Shown: positions 29,097 through 36,817 of the stretch, piece by piece | How the letters are laid out: every line of letters begins with the position of its first letter | Numbering within the stretch: position 1 is the first letter of the stretch | Assembly (NCBI GenBank): GCA_029946125.1 | Contig: JAQSDX010000001.1 | Location: forward strand, 62,001 to 126,000 | From: Candidatus Methylobacter titanis | Lineage (GTDB): Bacteria; Pseudomonadota; Gammaproteobacteria; Methylococcales; Methylomonadaceae | Length of the DNA: 64,000 bases | Reading direction: 5' to 3' | The notes under the pieces: generated by a model | Database searches by the model: none | What the model saw: only the letters and a program-made list of their open reading frames with translations | Told to the model about the DNA's origin: nothing | Made by a program: the position numbers and the translations under genes

Positions 29097-29729
29097 ATGA
29101 ACCTAAAAAAACGTCTGGAAATTTTTGACCGACTGGCCGTAGCCATACCTGAACCGACTACGGAGCTGCATTTCACCAGTCACTTTGAATTATTAATTGC
29201 AGTGGTTTTATCGGCTCAGGCGACCGATAAGGGCGTTAATAAAGCGACTGCTAAATTATTTCCCGTCGCCAATACGCCCGGCGACATTTTGGCGCTGGGT
29301 GAGACCGGCTTAAAAGAATACATCAAGACCATCGGCTTATTTAACAGCAAGGCGACTCATATCATCACGCTTTGTCAGCAATTGCTCGATAAGCATGCAG
29401 GCCAGGTGCCGGCAACGCGGGAAGAGTTGGAAGCGCTGGCGGGGGTTGGCAGAAAAACCGCCAATGTGATACTCAATACTGCTTTTGGGCAACATACGAT
29501 TGCGGTGGATACGCATATTTTCAGGGTTGCCAACCGTACTGGCATTGCACCCGGTAAAAATGTGCGGGAAGTGGAGCGCAAACTGGATAAATGGGTGCCT
29601 AAACAGCATAAAAAAGATGCGCATCATTTATTGATTCTGCATGGTCGTTACACCTGTATTGCCAGAAAGCCGCGTTGCCAGAGCTGCGTTATTGAAGATT
29701 TGTGTGAGTTTCAGGAAAAGTCGGCGTAA
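29097..29729 (+). CDS. nth: Endonuclease III
   Basis: Endonuclease III removes oxidised pyrimidines from DNA and nicks at the site. The 210-residue protein has VLSAQATDKGVNKAT, the helix-hairpin-helix LAGVGRKTANVIL with catalytic Lys, the catalytic Asp in AVDTHIFRVANR, and the iron-sulfur cluster CIARKPRCQSCVIEDLC. Confidence 0.96.
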   Translation: MNLKKRLEIFDRLAVAIPEPTTELHFTSHFELLIAVVLSAQATDKGVNKATAKLFPVANTPGDILALGETGLKEYIKTIGLFNSKATHIITLCQQLLDKHAGQVPATREELEALAGVGRKTANVILNTAFGQHTIAVDTHIFRVANRTGIAPGKNVREVERKLDKWVPKQHKKDAHHLLILHGRYTCIARKPRCQSCVIEDLCEFQEKSA

Positions 29730-29741
29730 ATACAAAATCTA

Positions 29742-29801
29742 GTTACGACTGCATGGGCAGCTTTTGCTTTCTGAAAAAACCGGCATCCCTGCAGTCGTAA
29801 C
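29742..29801. repeat. 12-bp inverted repeat upstream of the RiPP operon
   Basis: GTTACGACTGCA (29742-29753) and TGCAGTCGTAAC (29790-29801) are perfectly complementary, 36 bases apart, just after nth. The right arm also occurs upstream of trxA. It could be a short mobile repeat, or end the nth transcript. Confidence 0.5.
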
Positions 29802-29861
29802 CCAACTAACGCCCACAAATAGGAGGATATTCATTCATTATTCAGTCGATTTTGATATGAT

Positions 29862-29912
29862 AAGCGGTATTCGATATCTTTTGGATATCGAGATATTTCT
29901 TGGCCTAACCGC
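29862..29912. promoter_or_regulatory. Nested inverted repeat upstream of RiPP precursor gene
   Basis: A perfect 8-bp palindrome TCGATATC / GATATCGA (29871-29878, 29884-29891) is nested inside a pair AGCGGT / ACCGCT. It lies about 65 bases before the precursor start, a likely position for an operator or a structured leader. The regulator is unknown. Confidence 0.4.
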
Positions 29913-29957
29913 TGGGAACGGATTGAAATTTATACTAATACTTTGGAGTCAAAATAC

Positions 29958-30533
29958 ATGAAAAAAATTAATAAAACCCCTTTAGCTGCTGCAATGGGTG
30001 TTGCTTTTTTATCAACTTTTGCTGTAACCGCAGTTAATGCCGAAGCTAATCCTTTCGGTATGACTGAAATGTCTGCCGGGTACATGCAAGTGGCTGCTGC
30101 CGATAAAGCGGCTGAAATGGCTTGTGGTGCGGCAATGGGTGGCATGGACAAGCCTAAGACAGCCGAAGGCGCATGTGCGGGCAACAAAGCAACAACCGGC
30201 AGCGCAAAATCTGCTGTAAAACCGAGCGAAGCTTCATGCGGCGCGATGATGAAAGACGGCAAAATGAAACCGGGCATGGAAGCAGCTTGCGGCGCGATGA
30301 TGAAAGGCAAAGAAGGCGCTTGCGGTGATATGATGAAAGGCAAGGAAGGCGCGTGTGGCGCTCAATGCGGCGAAGGCATGAAAGCTTGCGATGCTGCCAA
30401 AACTAAGGAAGGCGCTTGTGGCGCCATGATGAAAGGTTGCGGCGAAGATATGAAAGGTTGCAGCGAAATGACCAAAGGCAAAGAAGGCGCTTGCGGCGAC
30501 AAAATAAAAGCTAAAGACGCAGCGGGCAAATAA
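29958..30533 (+). CDS. Cys-rich RiPP precursor, HvfA/bufferin-like
   Basis: A 191-residue precursor with a signal peptide (KTPLAAAMGVAFLSTFAVTAVNA) and a conserved mature start (EANPFGMTEMSAGYMQVA). It has 12 Cys. Four are in exact EGACG motifs (C122, C133, C154, C179), with variants EMACG, EGACA, EASCG and EAACG around C56, C73, C94 and C111, spaced by Lys/Met-rich linkers such as AMMKGK. In the HvfA family the related EGKCG Cys residues are converted by an MNIO enzyme and bind copper. The first gene of a three-gene operon; start ATG after GGAG (29945-29948). Confidence 0.88.
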   Translation: MKKINKTPLAAAMGVAFLSTFAVTAVNAEANPFGMTEMSAGYMQVAAADKAAEMACGAAMGGMDKPKTAEGACAGNKATTGSAKSAVKPSEASCGAMMKDGKMKPGMEAACGAMMKGKEGACGDMMKGKEGACGAQCGEGMKACDAAKTKEGACGAMMKGCGEDMKGCSEMTKGKEGACGDKIKAKDAAGK

Positions 30534-30556
30534 GCTTAAGACTCGTTATTAGTATA

Positions 30557-30583
30557 GAGAGGGCATGATAATCATGTCCTCTC
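30557..30583 (+). terminator. Hairpin between precursor and MNIO genes
   Basis: A strong stem (GAGAGGGCATGAT / ATCATGTCCTCTC, complementary apart from one G-T pair) lies in the 79-base gap after the precursor stop codon. No T-run follows, so it may partly end transcription or protect the 3' end, which would give more precursor than enzyme. RiPP operons often need such an excess. Confidence 0.5.
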
Positions 30584-30612
30584 GTTCCCATCAAATCAGA
30601 TAAGGTGTTCAT

Positions 30613-31464
30613 ATGGACACAACCCAAAATCTTGTTCACGGCGCCGGTTTAGGTCTACGGCGGTCTTTTTTAAGCCAGATTGTTGAATCGCCTCCCGAAA
30701 ATGTCGGCTTTTATGAAGTCGCACCGGAAAACTGGATCACCATCGGCGGAAAATACGCTAAACAATTCCGCGCAATGACCGAACGCTTTGATTTTATCTG
30801 CCATGGCTTATCGCTGTCGATAGGCAGTACTGATCCGCTGGATGAAAAATTTGTCCGCGAAGTCAAACAGTTCATGGCCGAACATCAGATCAAGTTTTAC
30901 AGCGAACATTTAAGTTATTGCAGCAAGGACGGGCATTTATACGATCTGATGCCGATTCCGTTTACCTCGGAAGCGGTGACTCATGTTGCCGGAAGGATCA
31001 GGCGCGTTCAGGATATTCTCGAGCAAAAAATAGCCATCGAAAACGTGTCCTATTACGCCGCCCCAGGCCAGGAAATGGCTGAAATCGATTTTTTCAATGC
31101 GGTTATCGAGGAAGCCGACTGCGATGTGCTGATTGATATCAACAATATTTACGTTAACAGCGTTAATCACGGTTACGATGCCGAAGCTTTTTTAAAGGCC
31201 ATGCCGGCACACCGTATCGCTTACGCACATATCGCCGGACATTATGTGGAGGCAGAAGATTTTTTAGTCGACACCCATGGTGCCGACGTAGTCGATCCGG
31301 TCTGGAAATTACTGGGAAAAGCTTATGAACTTTACGGCGTGTTTCCGACGCTGTTGGAGCGGGATTTTAATCTCCCGGCGATGGATGAATTAATCAGAGA
31401 AGTGAACACCATCAGCGCCATACAAACCGCTTGGGGCGCACAACATGCACGACAATTTGCCTGA
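30613..31464 (+). CDS. MNIO family (DUF692) RiPP-modifying oxidase
   Basis: A 283-residue multinuclear non-haem iron-dependent oxidase with a TIM-barrel. Candidate metal-binding motifs are CHGLSLSIG, FYSEHLSY, AIENVSYY, LIDINNIYVN, HIAGH and LLERDFN. In HvfB and BufB systems this enzyme converts precursor Cys residues to oxazolone/thioamide or thiooxazole groups. It starts at ATG 79 bases after the precursor and is 6 bases from its partner. Confidence 0.93.
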   Translation: MDTTQNLVHGAGLGLRRSFLSQIVESPPENVGFYEVAPENWITIGGKYAKQFRAMTERFDFICHGLSLSIGSTDPLDEKFVREVKQFMAEHQIKFYSEHLSYCSKDGHLYDLMPIPFTSEAVTHVAGRIRRVQDILEQKIAIENVSYYAAPGQEMAEIDFFNAVIEEADCDVLIDINNIYVNSVNHGYDAEAFLKAMPAHRIAYAHIAGHYVEAEDFLVDTHGADVVDPVWKLLGKAYELYGVFPTLLERDFNLPAMDELIREVNTISAIQTAWGAQHARQFA

Positions 31465-31470
31465 GGCCGT

Positions 31471-32220
31471 ATGAGCGTCGACTTTAAAGCTAAACAGCTG
31501 GAGTTTGCAGCCTATATCCGGGATCCTGAAAACAATCCGCCGCCTGCCGATGTTCAGCCACAGCGCATAGCGATGTATCGTGAGCTGTTTTTTAATAATA
31601 TCGACAGTTTTTTGTCGGCTAATTTTCCGGTGTTGCAGACAATATTGGATGACCAACAATGGTTTCAGCTGGGGCAGGATTTTTTTGCCAAGCATGCCTG
31701 TCAATCGCCGCATTTTTCAAAAATACCGGAAGAGTTTTTGGATTACCTGCAAAACGAGCGGGATAGTTCGAATGATTTTCCGTTTATGCTGGAACTGGCG
31801 CATTACGAATGGGTGGAAATGGCTTTATCCATTGCCAAGGAAACCGTATCCGGCCGTCACCAGAATCTGGATAACCTGCAAAATCAGAGCATTCAGTTGT
31901 CTTCTTTGGCTTGGCCGCTAGCTTATCAATATCCGGTGCACAAAATATCGCCCGATTTTTTACCTGAAACCGCGCCGGAACAAGCTACGTTTCTGGTCGT
32001 TTATCGCAATCCGGATGACGAGGTTAATTTTATGGAAATCACCCCGATCACTTACCGATTGCTGGAAATAATTCAGGAGCATGAACAGGTATTAGTGACG
32101 GATTGCCTAAAGCAGGTTGCCGAAGAAATGCATCATCCCAATCCTGAAATGATTATGGCAGGCGGCTTACAGATTCTAAAAGAACTGGCTGAAAAGACAG
32201 TTATTACGGTTGCTGTTTAA
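31471..32220 (+). CDS. DUF2063 partner protein (HvfC/BufC-like)
   Basis: A 249-residue protein of the DUF2063 family, with the N-terminal DNA-binding-like fold (FAAYIRDPENNPPPADVQ, MYRELFFNNIDSFLSANFPV) and a C-terminal domain. Such proteins act as the precursor-recognition partner of MNIO enzymes. It ends the operon; no DoxX-type fourth gene (HvfD) follows. Confidence 0.9.
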   Translation: MSVDFKAKQLEFAAYIRDPENNPPPADVQPQRIAMYRELFFNNIDSFLSANFPVLQTILDDQQWFQLGQDFFAKHACQSPHFSKIPEEFLDYLQNERDSSNDFPFMLELAHYEWVEMALSIAKETVSGRHQNLDNLQNQSIQLSSLAWPLAYQYPVHKISPDFLPETAPEQATFLVVYRNPDDEVNFMEITPITYRLLEIIQEHEQVLVTDCLKQVAEEMHHPNPEMIMAGGLQILKELAEKTVITVAV

Positions 32221-32274
32221 ATGGGTGAGGGTTATAGCGGTGAGATTGAAAAACCGAATTTTGATGGTTAATGA

Positions 32275-32880
32275 CTATAACAGTAAAGTAATTAACCCGG
32301 CTTGTGAAAATGCCTGCACACATTTTTTTTCTTCATGCCAAGGATGGCCGTCAGCACCCGTAAACGTAAAGCCTAAAACTGTAATTTTTACTGATGCAGT
32401 ACCATACTGTTTCAGTATATATTTTAATGCCATATAGCCCGAGCTTGGAATTAAATTGCTTGGTTGAATAATGTTTAAATCCATGCAGGCTTCGAAGAAT
32501 AAATCTTCGTTTAAAAAAAGAATATTTTTCTGTTTAAGCTCGTTTTCTTTCAAAATAAATTTCGAATAATCAGTTTTTTTAAATTTTTTTTTGTTAAAAG
32601 GTTTTAACCAGAACTGTTTAGCCGTGCAATCGAATGGATGAGGAAACCAAATATCGATTACATCTTTAATGAAATGTAATTTTTTAATTGTTTTATATTT
32701 AGAAAATGTCCGTCCAGGATGCGAAGTATTTGCCAGGCAGAGTACATCGCATTTGTGACCTGTTAATCCTGATGCATAATTTCTTGCTTCATTAAACCTA
32801 ATGACTAAGTCGGCGCTGTCAACTAATTTGGAATGGTCGCTATTAATATCAGCATTTCCAATAACTACAATATGATACAT
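32275..32880 (-). CDS. GT29-like (sialyltransferase-like) glycosyltransferase
   Basis: A 201-residue protein beginning VVIGNADINSDHSKLVDSAD and then LVIRFNEARNY. A small-molecule-transferase pattern of this type (GN, then a D-VIRFN stretch) is seen in family 29 glycosyltransferases and related bacterial proteins. No signal peptide or membrane segment is evident. The gene is unusually AT-rich next to its neighbours, suggesting transfer from elsewhere. It faces the RiPP operon. Substrate unknown. Confidence 0.55.
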   Translation of the reverse strand: MYHIVVIGNADINSDHSKLVDSADLVIRFNEARNYASGLTGHKCDVLCLANTSHPGRTFSKYKTIKKLHFIKDVIDIWFPHPFDCTAKQFWLKPFNKKKFKKTDYSKFILKENELKQKNILFLNEDLFFEACMDLNIIQPSNLIPSSGYMALKYILKQYGTASVKITVLGFTFTGADGHPWHEEKKCVQAFSQAGLITLLL

Positions 32881-32910
32881 TTTATTTTCAAATTCTATTC
32901 GTCGTATAAA

Positions 32911-32950
32911 AAGCGCATCAATCGAGAATTATGCGCTTCGTACTCCTACA
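32911..32950. repeat. GCGCTTCGTAC dispersed repeat
   Basis: A perfect 8-bp inverted repeat AAGCGCAT / ATGCGCTT, followed by CGTACTCCTAC. It resembles the right half of the repeat at 36689-36780. Confidence 0.5.
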
Positions 32951-32971
32951 GCAATCGGTCTTGCCCACTAA

Positions 32972-33436
32972 TCAATTAACCTGAGGTGCCCTGGAAAAGT
33001 CAGGTCCTTTAGGATGTGTATTCTGTTGCAGGCAATGATAAGCCGCATTTTCATACTTGATGACTAAAGACTGGGCATTTTTATGTTCGCCGATGAATTT
33101 TTCAGCTTCTTCCGCAGTCAAATCTTTCATCAAAAATGTGGCGATACACAGACAAGGCTGAGTATATTGCGCTGCATCAGTCTCTTTATTAGATGAATGT
33201 TTCAGTTCTCTTTGTACGCATTGCTTGGCAAAATCATGCTCAAATTTATGCTTTTGTATATCGGTCACTGGGGTGTCATGGGAATGATCGAATGGATTAT
33301 GTACTGCGGTAGTCGTCTCAGGTTTCGCGGCTAGTGTTTTTTCTTTATCATCCGAACAACCGGTAATTGATAATGCGATAATCATGCTGATCAATGCAGT
33401 AATAAAGTTTTTTTTTGTAAATGCGGACGTTTTCAT
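32972..33436 (-). CDS. Predicted lipoprotein of unknown function
   Basis: A 154-residue protein with a lipoprotein signal peptide (ITALISMIIALSITGC, lipobox ITGC), so it is likely anchored to a membrane. The mature part has His-rich stretches (NPFDHSHD) and four Cys residues after the lipid Cys, in CVQREL, PCLCIA and YHCLQ, which could form disulfides or bind metal. No family was recognised. Confidence 0.7.
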   Translation of the reverse strand: MKTSAFTKKNFITALISMIIALSITGCSDDKEKTLAAKPETTTAVHNPFDHSHDTPVTDIQKHKFEHDFAKQCVQRELKHSSNKETDAAQYTQPCLCIATFLMKDLTAEEAEKFIGEHKNAQSLVIKYENAAYHCLQQNTHPKGPDFSRAPQVN

Positions 33437-33589
33437 AAGATTTCGTAAATAGTTTAATTAAGGTTATTCAAACTTTATCATTTTATCAAGAAGCGTTCTA
33501 CCCATCTTCGTCGTTGATCAAATTTCATTGCTGGTCTGAAGGCTCTCGTTTCAGGGGGATTATTTGGGATTGACAAAGAGGCACCCGCA

Positions 33590-33696
33590 TCGTTATCCTT
33601 TTTGGCAATCTCCTCGTTTACGGGGAGGAACAATCCGCCGACCTCTATCTGTCGGCGGGTGTCACTCGATGGATGAGGTCGGGTGTGGATTGAAAC
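33590..33696. repeat. Cluster of short inverted repeats with CRISPR-repeat-like end
   Basis: Contains a perfect hairpin CCGCCGAC / GTCGGCGG, a second pairing CCGACCTC / GAGGTCGG, and ends in GTCGGGTGTGGATTGAAAC (33678-33696). The last bases (GTGGATTGAAAC) match the 3' end of many type I CRISPR repeats. There is a single copy and no spacers, so this is not an array. Confidence 0.4.
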
Positions 33697-33713
33697 ATTG
33701 ATGATTTTCGCCC

Positions 33714-36692
33714 ATGTCTTTTATTAAAAATCTTGAAGCTGAATGTGCTTCGCTACCGGATCAGTTAACCGCAACGGTCATTGATTCGCTGACGAAATGG
33801 GATGAACGAGTCAAGGAGCTTAAGCTTAATTTTACGCAAACGCCTGAGTTTAACGCATCGATTGCCAAGGTTTGGTGTTCCAGTCGGTTTATTGCCGAGA
33901 GCTGCACCCGCAAGCCTGAGTTGCTGGTCGATCTGGTCAATTCCGGCGATTTGTCGGCTATCTATGGCGAAAACAGTTATGTCGAAAAATTAGCGCAATC
34001 GCCTGTCGAATCACAAGCCGAGTTATCGCCAGGGATGGTGTGTATGCCGCAAGTCTGCCGGGAGCAGGCGTGGTTAATGACCAAACTGCGCGACTTTCGG
34101 CGCAGGGAAATGGTCAGGATAGCGTGGCGGGATTTGGCCGGTTGGGCCGAATTATCGGAAACGCTAACCGATTTATCGCATCTGGCCGATGCCTGCATTC
34201 AATATGCGCTCGATTTTCTTTATCAGGAGGCCTGCGAGCTGCGAGGCACTCCATTATTAGCCGACGGCACACCGCAGCAGATCGTAGTGTTGGGCATGGG
34301 CAAACTGGGTGCTTACGAATTGAATTATTCTTCCGACATCGACCTGATTTTTGCCTACGCAGAAGACGGCGTGTTGCCGGACAGGAAAGAAACCACCTAT
34401 GGCGAGTTTTTTACCAAGCTATGCCGCAGTCTGGTTAAAGTTCTGGATGAGAGCACCGTAGACGGCTTTGTATTTCGCACCGATATACGTTTAAGGCCTT
34501 ATGGCGACAGCGGCCCTATCATCATGAGCTTTGACGGCATGGAAAACTATTACCAGACCCAGGCTCGGGAATGGGAGCGTTATGCGATGATCAAAGTGCG
34601 TCAGGTTGCGGGCGACTTTACCGTTGGCGCACAACTGATGGCCATGTTCAGGCCTTTTGTGTACCGACGTTATCTCGATTACGGCGCGTTCGAAGAATTG
34701 CGCTCGTTAAAGGCGCAAATCACCCAGGAGTTGCGGCGCAAAGACCGCATGGAAAATATCAAGCTGGGGCCGGGCGGCATCCGCGAAATCGAATTTATCG
34801 GCCAAGCTTTTCAGCTGATACGCGGCGGCAATGAAAAAGCCTTGCAAACACCTGGTATTCTGGATGTTTTGCAATTGTTGGGCGAGCTGGAGTTGCTGTC
34901 GCAACCCGATGCCGATCAATTAAAACAGTCATACCGCTTTTTGCGCCGGGTGGAAAACCATATCCAGCAGTATCAGGACAGGCAAACCCACGATTTGCCG
35001 TCAGACCCGTCAGTGCAGCGGATATTGGCGTATTCGCTGGATTATTCTGACTGGACCAGCTTTAAACAGGATCTGGATAAGGTAAGAGCACAGGTACATG
35101 AAGTCTTCGACCAGGTCTTTTCGTTATCAAAACAGGATGGTTCGACAGGCTCACCACGAACGGGAATAATTTGGGCTTGCGTGGCGGATGAGTCGGAGTT
35201 GATGGGGCATCTAAAAGAATGCGGCATTCAAGACACCGGCAGCATACTCGCCGCGATTAAAGACTTTAAAAATTCCGCCGCCGTGAGAAGAATGACGACC
35301 AAAGGTGCGGGCGTGCTGGATCGGTTGATGCCGCAATTAATAGAAGCTGTGCAGCAGGTTGATAATTCGGATGAGACCTTGTTGCGGATACTCGTTTTGT
35401 TTGAGGCGGTAGCGGGTCGGAATGTGTATTTATCGTTATTGTCTGAAAATTCGAATGCGCTGTCTCAATTGATCAAGCTGTCGTCGGCCAGTCCGTGGAT
35501 TTGCGCTTATTTAGCGCAGTATCCGGTGTTATTCGATGAATTGCTCGATACTCGCTCTCTTTACGAGCCGCTTAAAAAAGCCGATCTTGATCAACAGCTT
35601 GATATTTTACTGGCTCAAATTGAGGTACAGGATTTGGAACAGCTGATGGTGGTGCTGCGCCAGTTTAAACAATTGAATGTGTTAAGAGTAGCCGCCGCCG
35701 ATATTATGGGCGTCATTCCGCTGATGGTGGTCAGCGATTATCTGACCTATATTGCCGAAAGCATAGTCGATCATGTTGTTGAACGTGCGTGGCTGATGCT
35801 GACCGACAAGCACGGCTTGCCGCCCGCGCCGGGCCAGTTCCCAACTGGCTTGCGGCATACACACCATCCCTGGCGATATACCGATAACGCTTCCATAGGC
35901 TTTGCGGTCATCGGTTTAGGTAAACTGGGCGGTATCGAGCTGGGCTACGGTTCCGATCTGGACCTGGTATTTTTGTACGATTGCCAGGACGGCAATGCGA
36001 TGACTGACGGCTATAAGCCGATTTCCTGCGCCCAGTTTTATGGCCGCTTGGGGCTGAGGGTTCGGCATATCCTCGATACCAAAATGTTGTCAGGCGTACT
36101 TTACGAAGTGGATATGCGCTTGCGCCCCAATGGCGACTCCGGCTTGCTGGTCAGTCATATTAACGGCTATGAGGACTATCTGAAAAATCAGGCTTGGACT
36201 TGGGAATTACAGGCACTGGTTAGAGGCCGGTTTATCGCCGGTGATCCGCAATTGAAAGCTCGGTACGAGGCTATTCGCAGCCGGGTTTTGAGTTTGCCTC
36301 GGGATACTGAAAGCTTAAAAAAAGAAGTCCGCGAGATGCGCGAAAAAATGCGCGAGTCCTTGACTACCAAAGATAAAGACCAGTTTGATCTCAAACAAAG
36401 CAAAGGCGGTATTGCTGATATTGAGTTTATAGTACAATTTGGTGTTTTAGATCAGGCAGCTTTTAATGTAGCGTTAACGACCTACACCGACAATGTCAGA
36501 TTGCTGGAAGGCTTGCAACAGCAGGGTTTTATGTCCAAAGCCGATGAGAAAACACTTAAAAATGCTTACTGTATTTATCGGGATTTCGGTCATAAACAGG
36601 TTTTACAAGGGGATAAGGCGGTTATCGCCGAGGCCGAAGTGGTTAAAATAAGCGCTCAAGTCGAGCGGATTTGGCATGAATATATGGAGTAG
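33714..36692 (+). CDS. glnE: Bifunctional glutamine synthetase adenylyltransferase/removase
   Basis: GlnE adenylylates and de-adenylylates glutamine synthetase according to nitrogen status. The 992-residue protein has two nucleotidyltransferase halves, with GMGKLGAYELNYSSDIDL near residue 195 and GLGKLGGIELGYGSDLDL near residue 733. It is longer than typical relatives (about 950). Three dispersed repeats lie in frame: the 51-bp repeat at residues 104-121 (SPGMVCMPQVCREQA) and at 704-721 in the opposite orientation, and a GGTTCG...CGAACGGG palindrome near 475-485. Removing the two 51-bp copies would give 958 residues. The stop codon lies in another repeat. Confidence 0.94.
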   Translation: MSFIKNLEAECASLPDQLTATVIDSLTKWDERVKELKLNFTQTPEFNASIAKVWCSSRFIAESCTRKPELLVDLVNSGDLSAIYGENSYVEKLAQSPVESQAELSPGMVCMPQVCREQAWLMTKLRDFRRREMVRIAWRDLAGWAELSETLTDLSHLADACIQYALDFLYQEACELRGTPLLADGTPQQIVVLGMGKLGAYELNYSSDIDLIFAYAEDGVLPDRKETTYGEFFTKLCRSLVKVLDESTVDGFVFRTDIRLRPYGDSGPIIMSFDGMENYYQTQAREWERYAMIKVRQVAGDFTVGAQLMAMFRPFVYRRYLDYGAFEELRSLKAQITQELRRKDRMENIKLGPGGIREIEFIGQAFQLIRGGNEKALQTPGILDVLQLLGELELLSQPDADQLKQSYRFLRRVENHIQQYQDRQTHDLPSDPSVQRILAYSLDYSDWTSFKQDLDKVRAQVHEVFDQVFSLSKQDGSTGSPRTGIIWACVADESELMGHLKECGIQDTGSILAAIKDFKNSAAVRRMTTKGAGVLDRLMPQLIEAVQQVDNSDETLLRILVLFEAVAGRNVYLSLLSENSNALSQLIKLSSASPWICAYLAQYPVLFDELLDTRSLYEPLKKADLDQQLDILLAQIEVQDLEQLMVVLRQFKQLNVLRVAAADIMGVIPLMVVSDYLTYIAESIVDHVVERAWLMLTDKHGLPPAPGQFPTGLRHTHHPWRYTDNASIGFAVIGLGKLGGIELGYGSDLDLVFLYDCQDGNAMTDGYKPISCAQFYGRLGLRVRHILDTKMLSGVLYEVDMRLRPNGDSGLLVSHINGYEDYLKNQAWTWELQALVRGRFIAGDPQLKARYEAIRSRVLSLPRDTESLKKEVREMREKMRESLTTKDKDQFDLKQSKGGIADIEFIVQFGVLDQAAFNVALTTYTDNVRLLEGLQQQGFMSKADEKTLKNAYCIYRDFGHKQVLQGDKAVIAEAEVVKISAQVERIWHEYME
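34025..34077 (+). repeat. 51-bp in-frame palindromic repeat, copy B
   Basis: Sense-orientation copy in glnE, read one frame away from the copy in the DUF58 gene. Hairpin GTCTGC-CGGGA-GCAGGC. The encoded peptide is SPGMVCMPQVCREQAW. Confidence 0.85.
35139..35164. repeat. GTTCG dispersed palindrome inside glnE
   Basis: The sequence GGTTCGACAGGCTCACCACG then AACGGG lies in frame within glnE (DGSTGSPRTG). It has GTTCG / CGAAC arms. The reverse-strand reading gives a VRGEPVEP pattern that recurs widely in repeats of many bacteria. Confidence 0.5.
35825..35877 (-). repeat. 51-bp in-frame palindromic repeat, copy C
   Basis: Antisense-orientation copy in glnE. On the repeat's own strand the hairpin is perfect, GCCAGT-TGGGA-ACTGGC. 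In glnE the copy is read as GQFPTGLRHTHHPWRYT. Confidence 0.85.
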
Positions 36693-36780
36693 GATGCGCT
36701 AACCAAAAGGAGGCGCTTTAGGCGACGCAGTGCAGCGCATCATTCGCGGACGATGCGCTTCGTACCTCAGCACATCCTAC
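36689..36780. repeat. GTAGGATG/CATCCTAC palindromic repeat at glnE end
   Basis: A 92-base repeat with perfect 8-bp ends GTAGGATG and CATCCTAC and internal GCGCATC / GATGCGC pairing. It begins inside the glnE stop codon (TAG at 36690-36692), so the repeat supplies the stop. It could fold as an end-of-transcript hairpin. Confidence 0.65.
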
Positions 36781-36817
36781 ACACTACGTAACAAATAAAC
36801 TTAATATTGGAGAAACA

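Noticed and set aside
32210-32437. 75-codon plus-strand frame
   Set aside because: Overlaps the end of the DUF2063 gene and the antisense of the GT29-like gene; no family features.
33590-33696. CRISPR array
   Set aside because: Only one repeat-like unit, no spacers, no cas genes in the window.
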